From Allium sativum (Eukaryota > Streptophyta > Magnoliopsida > Asparagales > Amaryllidaceae), in the NCBI GenBank assembly GCA_030737875.1, contig CM060918.1, forward strand, positions 773,134,552 to 773,198,551: a stretch of 64,000 bases of DNA. Reading direction: 5' to 3'. Position 1 is the stretch's first letter; each line of letters opens with the position of its first letter. Positions 35,077 to 45,300 of this stretch are shown here, in pieces. A program made the position numbers and the translations under genes. The notes under the pieces were generated by a model. That model was given only the letters and a program-made list of their open reading frames with translations, searched no databases and was not told where the DNA came from.

Positions 35077-35095
35077 AACCCTAACCCTAAACCCT
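35077..35095 (+). repeat. short telomere-like repeat
   Basis: AACCCTAACCCTAAACCCT contains close to three plant telomere-type units (CCCTAAA and CCCTAA). It lies 14 bp outside the right end of the TIR element. Confidence 0.7.
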
Positions 35096-35809
35096 ACGTT
35101 GACTCGTTTGCAGGAAAATCGATTGTTTTGGTGCAAATAGATTTTTATCATATTTTCAATTTGTAAAATTTTGATTCAACTGACCTCCTTTTCAAAGAAT
35201 AATGTGACTGTAACGTTTTGTTGCCGTTCGATCTCATTGCTTGATTTAGTTTTAATTTACTTTCTCAAGAATTTTCTTAGGTTGCTTGCGAATAAGTTTC
35301 TTACCATATTTATCACTTCTGATTTTTATTCCGTTAACAATATGTTTTCATTTATCGTAGTTAATCGGGTGTTTACAATGCCACCAGTAATTTGCAAACG
35401 TTAAGTTTTAATGATTAGGAAAAAGTGTAACAAGTGTTTGTACACTTTATTGTGTGTGCGCTTTTGCCTTTATCTTTCTTTGGTGTATTAGTTCAGTGTT
35501 AGTGTCCTTATGAAAATGCATGGTCTAAAGCATGGGGTTCACATTTTAAATTGTTAAAACTTCACATTTAAAATTGAATGTTACAATCGTGCATATCTTA
35601 GTATAAGTTGAATTCTTTGTTCTCATTCCAATAAGCATCACATCATTTCTTAAAACTGTTTTGTCCATTTAAGTGACCTGTTTTGAAGTTAGCTTTGCAG
35701 AAATCTTTATTTTTTTCTCTTTTTTTGTTAGTTTATTTGCTTGTTTTGTGTGTTTTTGTAATTTATTTATCATGGTAAAGAAAGCAAGGCTTATAGAAAT
35801 AGTATTACT
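35096..35809. other. no recognisable feature
   Basis: T-rich DNA with short frames only. Module homology resumes at about 35810. Confidence 0.5.
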
Positions 35810-35891
35810 GGTCTGGATCTGGTTGTAGACTATACCAGCTTATTCATTTGACCGCACAGTCGATCATCTTATCAATTGGATTCACACAAAG
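35810..35891 (-). pseudogene. second tRNA-like relic, 36-kb copy
   Basis: Counterpart of 6221-6296, more diverged. The B-box-like part is lost but the TTATCAATTGGATTCACACAAAG flank aligns with the other copies. Confidence 0.3.
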
Positions 35892-36046
35892 TAAATTAGT
35901 ATATAGGCTTCAGTTTTAAAGTAAAAGATGTCATGGTTTATGACATTCAGATATGCCCCGTTTATTTGTATACTTACTACCCGTTTCTAAATTACTTTTG
36001 GGTGCAAATGTTTATGACGGATTATGTTTGGTGACAATATAAAATG

Positions 36047-36960
36047 CAGGAATTAGAAAGTTATGTTGCCCTAATTGTAGGGCAAATGAACATTTATTGT
36101 AATTTACACAAAAAGCCGACAGATTATTGGAATGTGGAGAGGCATTATTGTTTGGGGTTTGGTAAATCAAATAAATGATCACTCGGTATGACTTCAAATT
36201 TGTGTTTAAATTTGAAGTTAACTCATTTTGGGATTGAATACAAAATATATGGTTTGGATGCTTCAAAGTTAAGCATTTTGTCCATTAAGCTGCATAATTT
36301 CTTCTTATAAAGCTGCAATTAACGAAATACTTTTAGTTGTTGGTTCAGGCCAAGCAAAAGGTACCCCCAATTTACATTTCAAGGCAGATGTAGCGACTCT
36401 GCTGGGGATCGAACCCAGAGTCAGGAATTAGAAAGTTATGTTGCCCTAATTGTAGGGCAAATGAACATTTATTGTAATTTACACAAAAAGCCGATAGATT
36501 ATTGGAATGTGGAGAGGCATTATTGTTTGGGGTTTGGTAAATCAAATAAATGATCACTCGGTATGACTTCAAATTTGTGTTTAAATTTGAAGTTAACTCA
36601 TTTTGGGACCGAATACAAAATATATGGCTTCAAAGTTAAGCGTTTTGTCCATTAAGCTGCATAATTTCTTCTTATAAAGCTGCAATTAACAAAATACTTT
36701 TAGTTGTTGGTTCAGGCCAAGCAAAAGGTACCCCCAATTTACATTTCAAGGCAGATGTAGCGACTCTTTCAAATTTGTGTTTAAATTTGAAGTTAACTCA
36801 TTTTGGGACCGAATACAAAATATATGGCTTCAAAGTTAAGCATTTTGTCCATTAAGCTGCATAATTTCTTCTTATAAATAAGCAATTAACAAAATATTTT
36901 TAGTTATTGATTCAGGCCAAGCAAAAGGTACCCCCAATTTACATTTCAAGGCAGATGTAG
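36047..36960 (+). repeat. nested tandem duplications left of tRNA-Arg
   Basis: A segment beginning CAGGAATTAGAAAGTTATGT at 36047 recurs at 36422 (period 375), and a shorter part repeats again from about 36768. Both internal junctions fall inside the tRNA-Arg gene: after 29 nt of it (36394-36422) and after 7 nt (36761-36767). Confidence 0.9.
36394..36422 (-). pseudogene. tRNA-Arg 3' fragment at a duplication junction
   Basis: CGACTCTGCTGGGGATCGAACCCAGAGTC-type sequence is the T arm and 3' acceptor of tRNA-Arg(ACG), cut at the duplication junction. The remaining 44 nt are absent. Confidence 0.85.
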
Positions 36961-37033
36961 CAACTCTGCTGGGGATCGAACACAGAGTCTCTGGTTTCGT
37001 AGACCAACGCCTTATCCATTGGGCCACAGAGTC
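36961..37033 (-). tRNA. tRNA-Arg(ACG), slightly degenerate
   Basis: 73 nt on the minus strand with A box TGGCCCAATGGATAAGG, anticodon loop CTACGAA and T loop TTCGATC. Changes from the intact copy: a T-stem mismatch (CTGTG for CTGGG), U-G in the anticodon stem, and G-U at the first acceptor pair. The internal promoter is largely kept, so it could be transcribed, but the RNA would be less stable. Confidence 0.85.
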
Positions 37034-37252
37034 ACATATCCTGTTACCTGACTTTGTGCAAAGTAGAATTAACAGTGTACTTTTATATGCTTTTACATAA
37101 ATATATAATATCTGCGTTCTATATCATGACACCAACATATACATGATTTAATGGTATAGTTGATATCGTTTATTACTCAATTTTTAAGATGTATTTATCT
37201 GGATTTCTGGTGCAAATCATGTTATAAGTTTGATTTTGTGGTAAGATTAAAG

Positions 37253-37441
37253 ATAATTAAAGCCGAAACTTCAAATCCATTGATCCACAGAGTCCCGTAT
37301 CAAAGAGTGCATTCATTGTTAAGTGAATGGGGAATGTGGAATCAGTATTTTGAACAGGAAATGAACGAAGAATGTTCGGCGAAAGAGGATTGTGTTTTAT
37401 GCTATGAAATGGGCAACGCAAGGAGAACCAAAGGGCATTGA
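37253..37441 (+). pseudogene. exon-like module element, unit 4 (open frame)
   Basis: The only copy whose frame stays open through the whole stretch, with peptides LLSEWGMWNQYFEQEMNE and DCVLCYEMGN, ending TGA at 37439-37441. The other three copies differ by a one-base deletion in the middle. Two CxxC-like cysteines (VLC) are not enough to assign a fold. Function unknown. Confidence 0.4.
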
Positions 37442-38033
37442 ATGTGGTAAAGTAGAAAAGGTTAAGAGAACTGAATTGTTTAAGCTTGTCGCTTTAGGAC
37501 ACATCAAGCTTGAACAAATCAATTTTCTCAAGTTCTAGCAACGAACCAAATGGAACTTTTCCCCTTTCAGAGCATCTGAGGCATGAAACACGGCAAAAAG
37601 TTGAACAACCAACTAAAGTTGTAAAGACGCAGCCTTGTTCAGATTTATAAGAAATATAATTCACAATATATTTTTATATGCTTTCACATTAATATGAAAT
37701 CTATATGTTCTATATTGAAAAACCAACGAATATTCGATTTACCGATAGTTTATATTGTTTAATGTTCGAAATGAAATATAAATTTCACTGGAAGCTTTTT
37801 GTCCAAAATTCCGTTGTAAATTTTATTTCGCTTTAAGTAAGATACTTGAGTTAGGAACTTGCGATGCACCAATATTTATATATCCAACAAGTTTTCCCCG
37901 TGCTTCACATTAAAATATTGAAGCTAATATACCCAAGTGCCATTAGAAGGTTATTGCTTTATTGAGCAAAGTACGTATTATAATTTGATGTTCAATGTGA
38001 TTTTTAAATTGTTTGAATTTATGAAAAAAAAAA

Positions 38034-38088
38034 GTAACCTATAATCCTTGTTTTGTAAACCAATACATGGTCATTGGGCCGCACTGTC
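38034..38088 (-). pseudogene. tRNA-Arg-like relic, unit 4 (truncated)
   Basis: Shorter version of the relic at 3352. It keeps the A-box-like GGCCCAATGACC region and lacks the B-box part. Confidence 0.4.
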
Positions 38089-38249
38089 ACTTATCTTACT
38101 ACTTAAATCATAAAATCGCGTTTATAATATAATATAAAATTATGCAGTTTAACTGATAAAAAAAGGAAGGATGCTTTTAGATCAGGGCATTGACATGAAT
38201 CCCGTTCTTTAATTATTGGTTTGTTTTCCATGTGTTATAAAAAGATTTC

Positions 38250-39900
38250 TTAGTTTTTTGTTAAATTTTTTATTGTAAAGTAGACTGGGTGACAATTGGT
38301 TCGTTGCTAAAATGGTTTATAAAGTAGACTGGGTGAAAATTTGTTAAATTTTTTATTATAAAGTAGATTTGTTATGCTAAAATGGTTTCATATTCGTATA
38401 TGGATACGATAAGTATCTGTATCTTATCCGACCGTTGCAAGGCCCAGTTGCAATGCTCTAATTAGGCTGACAATTACCTTTATGATTTAAATCAAAATAT
38501 TAAGGTTATCCTTTTGAATGACATTTTTTTGTTTTTTGTTTTGTTTAATTGACATTTTTATGGCTATTGTTACCTTAGCTAGTTGGATAAAACAAATTGC
38601 TAATCAACATGATTTTGAATTTATCATTACAGTTATTTACCAGGCGCAGTCCAAAAAGGTGCAAAATATTTTTATGGACTTGACACGTGTGCCTTTTTTT
38701 GAATAAATACGCATGTACTAGTTTTTAATATATTCATTATTCATCTCAATTAGTTAAGCATAAATGATAAAGTTTATACTTTCTTTACGAAAATATATCA
38801 CAATGATTTTTTTATCATTTTGCAAAATTACCAAGTATAATGCTATATGAGTAGAGTGCAAAAATTTGTTTAGCATTTCCACCTGACTTTGAATTTATCA
38901 TAACTCTTTATGAGGATTGGTCTAGGTAAGTGCAAAACCACGTTGTAACCTTGACGCACTGCTTGTGCTTTCATGATTAGTACACATATATCTTTTTTTT
39001 TTGTTTTGGTATAATTATTGTAAATCACCATCAGCACAACAAGAGTAGTATAATTTATATTATTTTACTGAAAAATATGCAGCGAAGTTTTTTCTTTTCT
39101 ATGATTTCATGAAAAATCTTCTTATCTGAAAATTCAATTTCTTTGAATAAATAATATTATGTTGAAAAGTCTCTGAAATAAATGATTTTTCTTAGAACAA
39201 ACTGTTGAGATATTTTGTTTTCTGAGAAAACGTGAAGGTTTTTTGTTTACTGCACCTTTCCTCAACTCTCTGAAACTAGTTGTGTGTGTGTGTGTATATA
39301 TATGTAGGAAGCGGTTATTTGGACACAAAATTAAACACAGAATTGGAGACACGAAATCTGGACCGTAGGATTTGTTTGTCTTTATGTGTGAGGTGGAATT
39401 CAAGGGAAGGTTTTGTGGTTGAGAATCTCGAGATTGCTTGTGTCTAAATTTGTGTCAACATCTTGTGTCTAAATACAATTTCCCATATATATAATTCTAT
39501 ATATATATATATTCAATTAAATATAGATAAAGTTGAGATATTATTGTTTAATAAAAAAGATTCAGTCTTTATGTTTTTAAAATATTTCAAAAATTATTAT
39601 TTCAAAGTTGAATTTTTAGAAATGGTGTAACTTTTATAAAGTAATAATTGGATATTGAATATTTTTTCATTGAACTCAAAAGTCATTGAGGTTCAAGCTG
39701 TATCAGTTTTTTGTTTCCAAATGTTTAGATATCGAAGAAATTTTAAGATGTTTAGAGAGATTAAAAATCTAAGTAAAATACAAAGAATTTGTTGGCAGTT
39801 ACTTGGTATTGTAGAAATAATTAATTCTTTTTCCAGTAAATTCGAAAGATATATCATTTGTTTTGAAATATTGAAAGGAAAAAAAAAATCCAACACAGAT
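38250..39900. other. extra DNA inserted in unit 4
   Basis: Absent from units 1-3 between the GTAGACTGGGTGA sequence and the 7SL promoter. Local repeats of TAAAGTAGACTGGGTGA occur at 38275-38360. 38860-39900 recurs at 42530-43650 upstream of another 7SL copy. A 165-bp MITE-like element lies within it. Confidence 0.6.
39313..39477. mobile_element. small MITE-like element
   Basis: TTATTTGGACACAAAATT at the left and TCTTGTGTCTAAATA at the right are imperfect inverted repeats. The paralogous sequence at 43310-43330 lacks the insertion. Adjacent GT and TA microsatellites blur its edges and target duplication. Confidence 0.5.
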
Positions 39901-39951
39901 TAATTGTCATATAAGAATCATATGCATTAGACCTTATAAAATAGCATGTTA

Positions 39952-39995
39952 GTCCCACATCGCAAAATTTTAGTGAATAATTCTCAACAAATATT
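39952..39995 (+). promoter_or_regulatory. perfect USE + TATA-like promoter of 7SL copy D
   Basis: GTCCCACATCG at 39952-39962 is an exact match to the plant USE consensus. The TATA-like CAAATATTG follows at 39987-39995. The 7SL start at 40016 is 64 bp from the USE start. Confidence 0.85.
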
Positions 39996-40015
39996 GTGTC
40001 CTCACTTAATTAGTT

Positions 40016-40313
40016 GCCGAGCTTAGTAACGTGAACTTGTGACCAAGTGAGGCATTAGTGTGATGGAATGTTGAGTCATGTTGTTGAATTGGGAACATTG
40101 TGCAATTTGTTGGCTTGCCTGATCCAAGTTGCTGAGTGGCGTGTGCAGTTGGAGTGGAAAGTCTGGGCTGCCTCTGCTATAATGAGGAAATGCGTCTGAC
40201 TGGTCATAGAGCAGCGAAAACTCCTTGCTCCCAACAGTGGATGGATAACAAGCTGCTACATTCTGTTCCCACAATGGATTTGGTAACAATTCTTCCAACA
40301 AACCATCGTTTTT
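40016..40313 (+). ncRNA. 7SL (SRP) RNA, copy D, full length
   Basis: Signal recognition particle RNA. Starts GCCGAGCTTAGTAACGTGAA, keeps the Alu-domain GACCAAGTGAGGCATTAG segment, the S-domain GTCATAGAGCAGCGAAAACT, and the 3' arm GATAACAAGCTGCTACATTC, and ends at a T5 run (40309-40313). Length 298 nt. Diverged from copy A, especially in the middle (ATTGGGAACATTGTGCAATT). With an exact USE it is one of the two best candidates for an expressed 7SL gene. Some S-domain pairs look weakened, so it may be decaying. Confidence 0.85.
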
Positions 40314-40615
40314 CCACCTAATTCTTCCAGCTTGTACAACTGGCTGCATTCTTGAACATGATTTCCTACTTTAACTGATTTTTTAATACCTGACTGCCGC
40401 TTTCTTGTTATTTGAGTAATTGTTCTGATCGTGAAACTTACCACAATTAAGTGGTTAATGTTAAAGCAATTTTGGCATTGCTTACACCGGAATTTGTATT
40501 TTAGCCTCCCAGGCTGTTGATTTTTTTGTATCTCATTGATCTGCTGAACACCCATCACTAGTTGATTATATATCGTGTGTTCAAAATATTGAAGATTTTT
40601 TAGATCCATTTTGAA

Positions 40616-41064
40616 CTTTATATCATTTGTTTGGTTGGATGTTTCTGTATTCTTGAACCTATAACGAAATTTCTAATTGATCCACTTTCTACAATAAAAG
40701 TTGTTCTGTATCAGACCCCGGGACGCTTTTAATAAATTGTTTATCCACGTCGCTTTGGATGCATTGTTGCACTACTTTTTAGTGTATGTTGATTCTTCAT
40801 TTGCTTATATAAAGCGAGGCATCCACCTGATCCAAGTTGTCCATTTTGAACTTTACATCATTTGTTTGGTTGGATGTTTCTGTATTCTTGAACCTATAAC
40901 GAAATTTCTAATTGATCCACTTTCTACAATAAAAGTTGTTCTGTATCAGACCCCGGGACGCTTTTAATAAATGGTTTATCCACATCGCTTTGGATGCGTT
41001 GTTGCTTTACTTTTTAGTGTATACTGATTCTTCATTTGCTTATATAAAGCGAGGCATCCACCGT
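40616..41064 (+). repeat. 225-bp tandem repeat, two copies
   Basis: Starts CCATTTTGAACTTTA at 40616 and again at 40841, with very few differences over TTGGTTGGATGTTTCTGTAT and GACCCCGGGACGC. A third copy lies at 41843-42066 after the next 7SL copy. Confidence 0.9.
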
Positions 41065-41112
41065 TGACAGCAAACAAATTATCCTAGCAAAACACAAAAA
41101 AAAGCGAAATAT

Positions 41113-41176
41113 TATCAGAGCTAGGTTTCAACCTATGGGTTATGGGCCCACCACACTTTGGCTGCGCCACTCTGAT
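41113..41176 (-). pseudogene. tRNA-iMet relic with internal deletion
   Basis: 64 nt matching tRNA-iMet on the minus strand, with an 8-nt deletion in the variable/T region and D-arm changes (AGCCAAAGTG). The anticodon CAT context GGGCCCATAACCC is kept. Not functional. Confidence 0.85.
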
Positions 41177-41308
41177 TGTTGATGAAATGTGAGAATTGCT
41201 TTTTTTTTAGAATAACATGCAAGCTGCACCTAAATTCTATCCCAAGGTATATCATCTTGTATTGTCTACAGTTCAAAAGAGATTTCTTCTGCAATATCAC
41301 TAAATTGT

Positions 41309-41547
41309 ATCATGTTGTTGAATTGGGAACATTGTGCAATTTGTTGGCTTGCCTGATCCAAGATGCTGAGTGGCGTGTGCTGTTGGAGTGGAAAGTCTGG
41401 GCTACCTCCGCTATAACGAGGCAATGCGTCAGGCTGGTCATAGAGCAGCGAAAACTCCTTGCTCCCAACTGTGGATGGATAACAGGCTGCTGCATTCTGT
41501 TTCCACAATGGATTCGGTAACAATTCTTCCAACAAACCATCGTTTTT
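41309..41547 (+). pseudogene. 7SL RNA copy E, 5'-truncated
   Basis: Lacks the first about 60 nt (the Alu-domain start) and has no USE. From CATGTTGTTGAATTGGGAAC it follows copy D to the T5 terminator at 41543-41547. The S domain keeps GTCATAGAGCAGCGAAAACT. Cannot be transcribed from its own promoter. Confidence 0.85.
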
Positions 41548-41842
41548 CCACCTAATTCTTCCAGCTTGTACAACTGGCCGCATTCTTGAACATGATTTCC
41601 TATTTTAACTTATTTTTTAATATCTGACTGCCGCTTTCTTGTTATTTGAGTAACTGTTCTGATCGTGCAAACTTACCACAATTACGTGGTTAACGTTAAA
41701 GAAATTTTGGCGTTGCTTACACCTGAATTTGTATTTTAGCCTCCCAGGTTGTTGATTTTTTTTTGTATCTCATTGATCTGCTGAACACCCATCACTAGTT
41801 GATTATATATCGTGAATTCAAAATATTGAAGATTTTTTAGAC

Positions 41843-42066
41843 CCATTTTGAACTTTATAACATTTGTTTGGTTGGATGTTTCTGTATTCTTGAATCTATA
41901 ACGAAATTTCTAATTGATTCACTTTCTACAATTAAAGTTGTTCAGTATCAGACCCCGGGATGCTTTTAATAAATAGTTTATCCACGTCGCTTCGGATGCA
42001 TTGTTGCTTTACTTTTTAGTGTATATTGATTCTTCATTTGCTTATATAAAGCGAGGCATCCACCAT
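41843..42066 (+). repeat. third copy of the 225-bp repeat
   Basis: Matches 40616-40840, including TCAGACCCCGGGATGCTTTT and the TATATAAAGCGAGGCATCCA end. Confidence 0.88.
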
Positions 42067-42118
42067 TGACATCAAACAAATTATCCTAGCAAAACACCAA
42101 AAAAAAAGTGTGAAATAT

Positions 42119-42190
42119 TATTAGAGCCAGGTTTCGATCCTTGGACCTGTGGGTTATGAGCCCACCACGCTTCCACAACGCCACTCTGAT
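42119..42190 (-). tRNA. tRNA-iMet(CAU), degenerate copy
   Basis: 72 nt, minus strand, anticodon CAT. It has a C-A mismatch in the acceptor stem, changes in the D arm (GTTGTGGAAGCG) and C33 to T in the anticodon loop. The T arm is nearly intact. Probably inactive. Confidence 0.8.
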
Positions 42191-42529
42191 TGTTGATGAA
42201 ATGTGAAAATTGCTTTTTTTTTTAGAATAACATGCAAGCTACACCTAAATTCTATCCCAAGGCATCTCATCTTGTACTGTCTACAGTGCAGAAGAGATTT
42301 CTTCTGCAATATCACTAAATTGTATCATCCATATAGCAAATTGCATGCACCCTCATTTCATTATTTGCAGCCAAATTAGTTTGAGTTCCATATTTCAACA
42401 CATCACCCACCATATGTCTACATAAAGTTGTTTCAGGCTTAAAATAAACTCGGGTTTTGGAAGTAAGGTTGTTCTAAACTGTTGAAAAAGGTACTCTATA
42501 TTTTAAGTTCCGCCGGACTTGTGTAGAGT

Positions 42530-43650
42530 GCAAAAAATCAGTTTAGCAGTTCAACCTGATATTGAATTCATCATAGCTATTTATGGGATTGGCCTACATA
42601 GGTGCAAAACCATGTTGTTACCTTGACGCATTGCGCATTTTTTATTATTAGTACACGTATATCTATGTTTTTGTATAATTATTGTATATCACCATCAGCA
42701 CATCATGGCTAGTGTAATTTATATTATTTCGCTGAAAAATATGTAATGAAGGTTATTTTTCTTTCTATGATTTCATGAAAAATCTTCGGTGACATTTAGT
42801 TTACATTTTATTTTTTGTTTTGGGTTTTCTACATTAATTACAAAAAATAAGAAGAGTGGTCAGATGGCGGAGAGAATGAAGGAACGACGGAGGGGACGGA
42901 GGGATGACGAGAGGACGAGTTGTCTCTCGCTCTTGCACCACTTCTCAAAACATGAAAAATAAATAAAAGTTGTTTTCTGCTTTGTGTTTTAATTTCATTT
43001 CTTGAAACGATCGTTTTTCACGATGTATGTGGCGTCGGTACATGGCGTCATTCGAATTTTTATATTGATGAAAACTTAAAACTAAAATGGTACCACCTTC
43101 TTGTCTGAAAATTCTGTTTCTGCAAAATAAATAATATTATACTGAAATATCTATAGAATAAATAATAAAAAATTCTAAAAGAAACCATGGAGAAATTTTG
43201 GTTTCTAAGAACACGTGAAAACCTTCAAAAAGGGATTATGTTTTATAAAATGTTAAAAGTTTACAGGATTTTTTTTTTCACTGCACCTTTCCTGAACTTT
43301 CTCAAACTAGTTATACACACATGATAAAGTTGAGATATTATAGTTTAATTAAAAAAAAAACAGTTTTTATGTTTTTCATATGCTCAAATATTTCGAAAAT
43401 TATTGTTTTGAAGTGGTTCAACTTGTGGAAAATAATAATTAGATATCGAATATTGCTTCCTTGGTCTCAAAAGTCATTGAGGTTCAAGCTGGTTCATTTT
43501 TTGTTTTTTATTCCAAATGTTTATATCAAAGAAGTTTTAAGAGATTAGAAATCCAAGTAAAATACAAAGAAACTTAAAAAGGTTAAAGTAATTCAAAATG
43601 TTGGCAGTTACTCGGTATTATTGAAAGAAAAAATATATATTTTCCAATAC
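42530..43650 (+). repeat. duplicate of 38860-39900
   Basis: Shared stretches include TGGTATAATTATTGTAAAT-type sequence, CACCATCAGCAC, TCTATGATTTCATGAAAAAT and TAAAGTTGAGATATTAT. This copy has an extra block at about 42790-43090 rich in GGACGGAGG-type purines. It leads to 7SL copy F just as 38860-39900 leads to copy D. Confidence 0.75.
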
Positions 43651-43705
43651 AGTCTAGTTGTCATATAAGAGTCATATGTATTAGACCTTATAAAACAACA
43701 TGGTA

Positions 43706-43746
43706 GTCCCGCATCACAAAATTAATAATTCTGTACAAATATCAGA
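43706..43746 (+). promoter_or_regulatory. USE + TATA-like promoter of 7SL copy F
   Basis: GTCCCGCATCA at 43706-43716 is a two-change match to the USE. TACAAATATC follows near 43734. Confidence 0.6.
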
Positions 43747-43759
43747 TCCTCACCTGATA

Positions 43760-43912
43760 AATTGTGAGCTTGTGACCAAGTGGGGCATTAACGTGATGGA
43801 ATATTGGGTCATGTTTTTGAATTTGGGTGCATTGTGCAATTTGTTGGCTTGCTGGATCAGAATTGCTGGGTGGTTTGTGCAGTTTGGCTGGAAAGTCTGG
43901 TTGTGTTCTCTA
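43760..43912 (+). pseudogene. 7SL RNA copy F, fragment
   Basis: Keeps GTGAGCTTGTGACCAAGTGG and GCATTAACGTGATGG up to the middle of the S domain (GTGCAGTTTGGCTGGAAAGT). It lacks the first bases, the conserved GAGCAGCGAAA part and the 3' arm. Then it joins repeated DNA (GTTTGCCTCCCAGATGG). Confidence 0.8.
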
Positions 43913-44115
43913 TGGTTTGCCTCCCAGATGGTTTATTTTTTGTATCTCATTGATATGTTGAACACCCATCGCTTGTTGATTATATTTCATGAATTCAAAA
44001 CATTAAAGAGCTATAATTTGTATTTTTGCCTCTCAGGTAGTTTATTTTTTGTATCTCAATGAAATGCTGAACGCCCATCACTTGTTGATTATATATATCA
44101 TGAATTCAAAACATT
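43913..44115 (+). repeat. tandem repeat of about 115 bp
   Basis: TTTATTTTTTGTATCTCA and CTTGTTGATTATAT recur in two successive copies (about 43915-44010 and 44030-44115). Related sequence occurs at 40495-40590 and 41740-41830. Confidence 0.8.
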
Positions 44116-44374
44116 GAAGATTTTTTAGATCCATTTCAAACTTTTAACATTTGTTCAGTTGGATGTTTCTGTTTTCTTGAAGCTACAAATAAATTTCTAA
44201 TTGATCCATGTTCTACAATAAAAGTTTTGTATCAATTCCAAGGACACTTCTAATAGATATTTTATTCACACTGCTTTGGATCCATGTTCTACAATAAAAG
44301 CTTTTCCAAGGATTTTTCACTACTCTGTGAACAATCGTAGCAAAACACTAAGAGAGAGAAAGAGCGCAAAATCC

Positions 44375-44446
44375 TGTCACAGCCAGGTTTCGATCCCGAG
44401 ACCTGTGGGTTTTGGGCCTGCCACGCTTCCGCAGCGCCACTCTGAT
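44375..44446 (-). pseudogene. tRNA-iMet relic, anticodon mutated
   Basis: 72 nt matching tRNA-iMet on the minus strand, but the anticodon region reads CAAAACCC (CAA) instead of CATAACCC, the anticodon stem is disturbed, and the 3' acceptor is changed (GGCTGTGACA). Not a working initiator tRNA. Confidence 0.85.
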
Positions 44447-44919
44447 TGTTGATGAAATGTGAGAATTGCTTTTTTTTAATAACATGCTAGTCGAGCCTAA
44501 ATTCTATCCCAAGGCATTTCATTTTGTACTGTATACAGCGGAGAAGAGTTTTCTTCTACAATATCACTAAATTGTGTTATCCATACATTAAATTGCGTGC
44601 TCATTTCATTACTTGCAGCCAAATCAGTTGAGCTTTATATTTCAACACATCACCCACCGGACATAAAGTTGTTTCAGACTTGAAATAAACTTGGGTTTTG
44701 GAAGTAAGGTTGTGCTAAATCCGTTGAGAAGAATACTCTATGTTTTAAGGTCCGAAGGACTTGCGTAGGTCATATAATATACTCAAGTAAATATTGTACT
44801 TGATTTTCCTATATTTGATGCATTTATTGCAATTTCTAGCGTTCATCTTATTTTCACATATGTATCATCAGATCAACCGAGTATTTCCTCAAAAATAAAA
44901 ATAAATAAATAATTCCATC

Positions 44920-45300
44920 CTACTATTGCCAGTGGTACAACAAATTCTTAGTAACATATATTAGTAGTGTTACATCTATTAAGCATTGTAACCCTCAAAC
45001 TCACTATAAGCTTTTCGGTATATGCATATATTTTGCCCTTTTTGTTATTTTATCTAGTGTCGCCATGTGTACGTATATTGTTGTATTTCCAATGCTGATT
45101 CCATGTATGCCTGTATAAGGAATGCCCGCCTTGCTATTCTTGAGAAAAAAATATTCTTGTGATGTATTTTCTTTATATGCCATTTTTTTAACATATGGCA
45201 TGCTATTTGATTGATTCCTTATGATTTTCACTTTTTATATGTTCACCTCCTTATCTGATAATTTTTATAACTAGCAAATGCAGCGACTGGGTCATAACTC
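44920..45300 (+). repeat. conserved non-coding stretch of the module, copy 3
   Basis: Aligns with 5500-5880 and 8800-9180, including AGCATTGTAACCCTCA and ACTCACTATAAGCTTTTC. A much more diverged version lies at 51170-51540. Confidence 0.75.

Noticed and set aside
41266..41583. Minus-strand frames over 7SL copies (also 40023-40349)
   Set aside because: Antisense of 7SL RNA copies; the apparent peptide similarity between loci reflects RNA gene homology.
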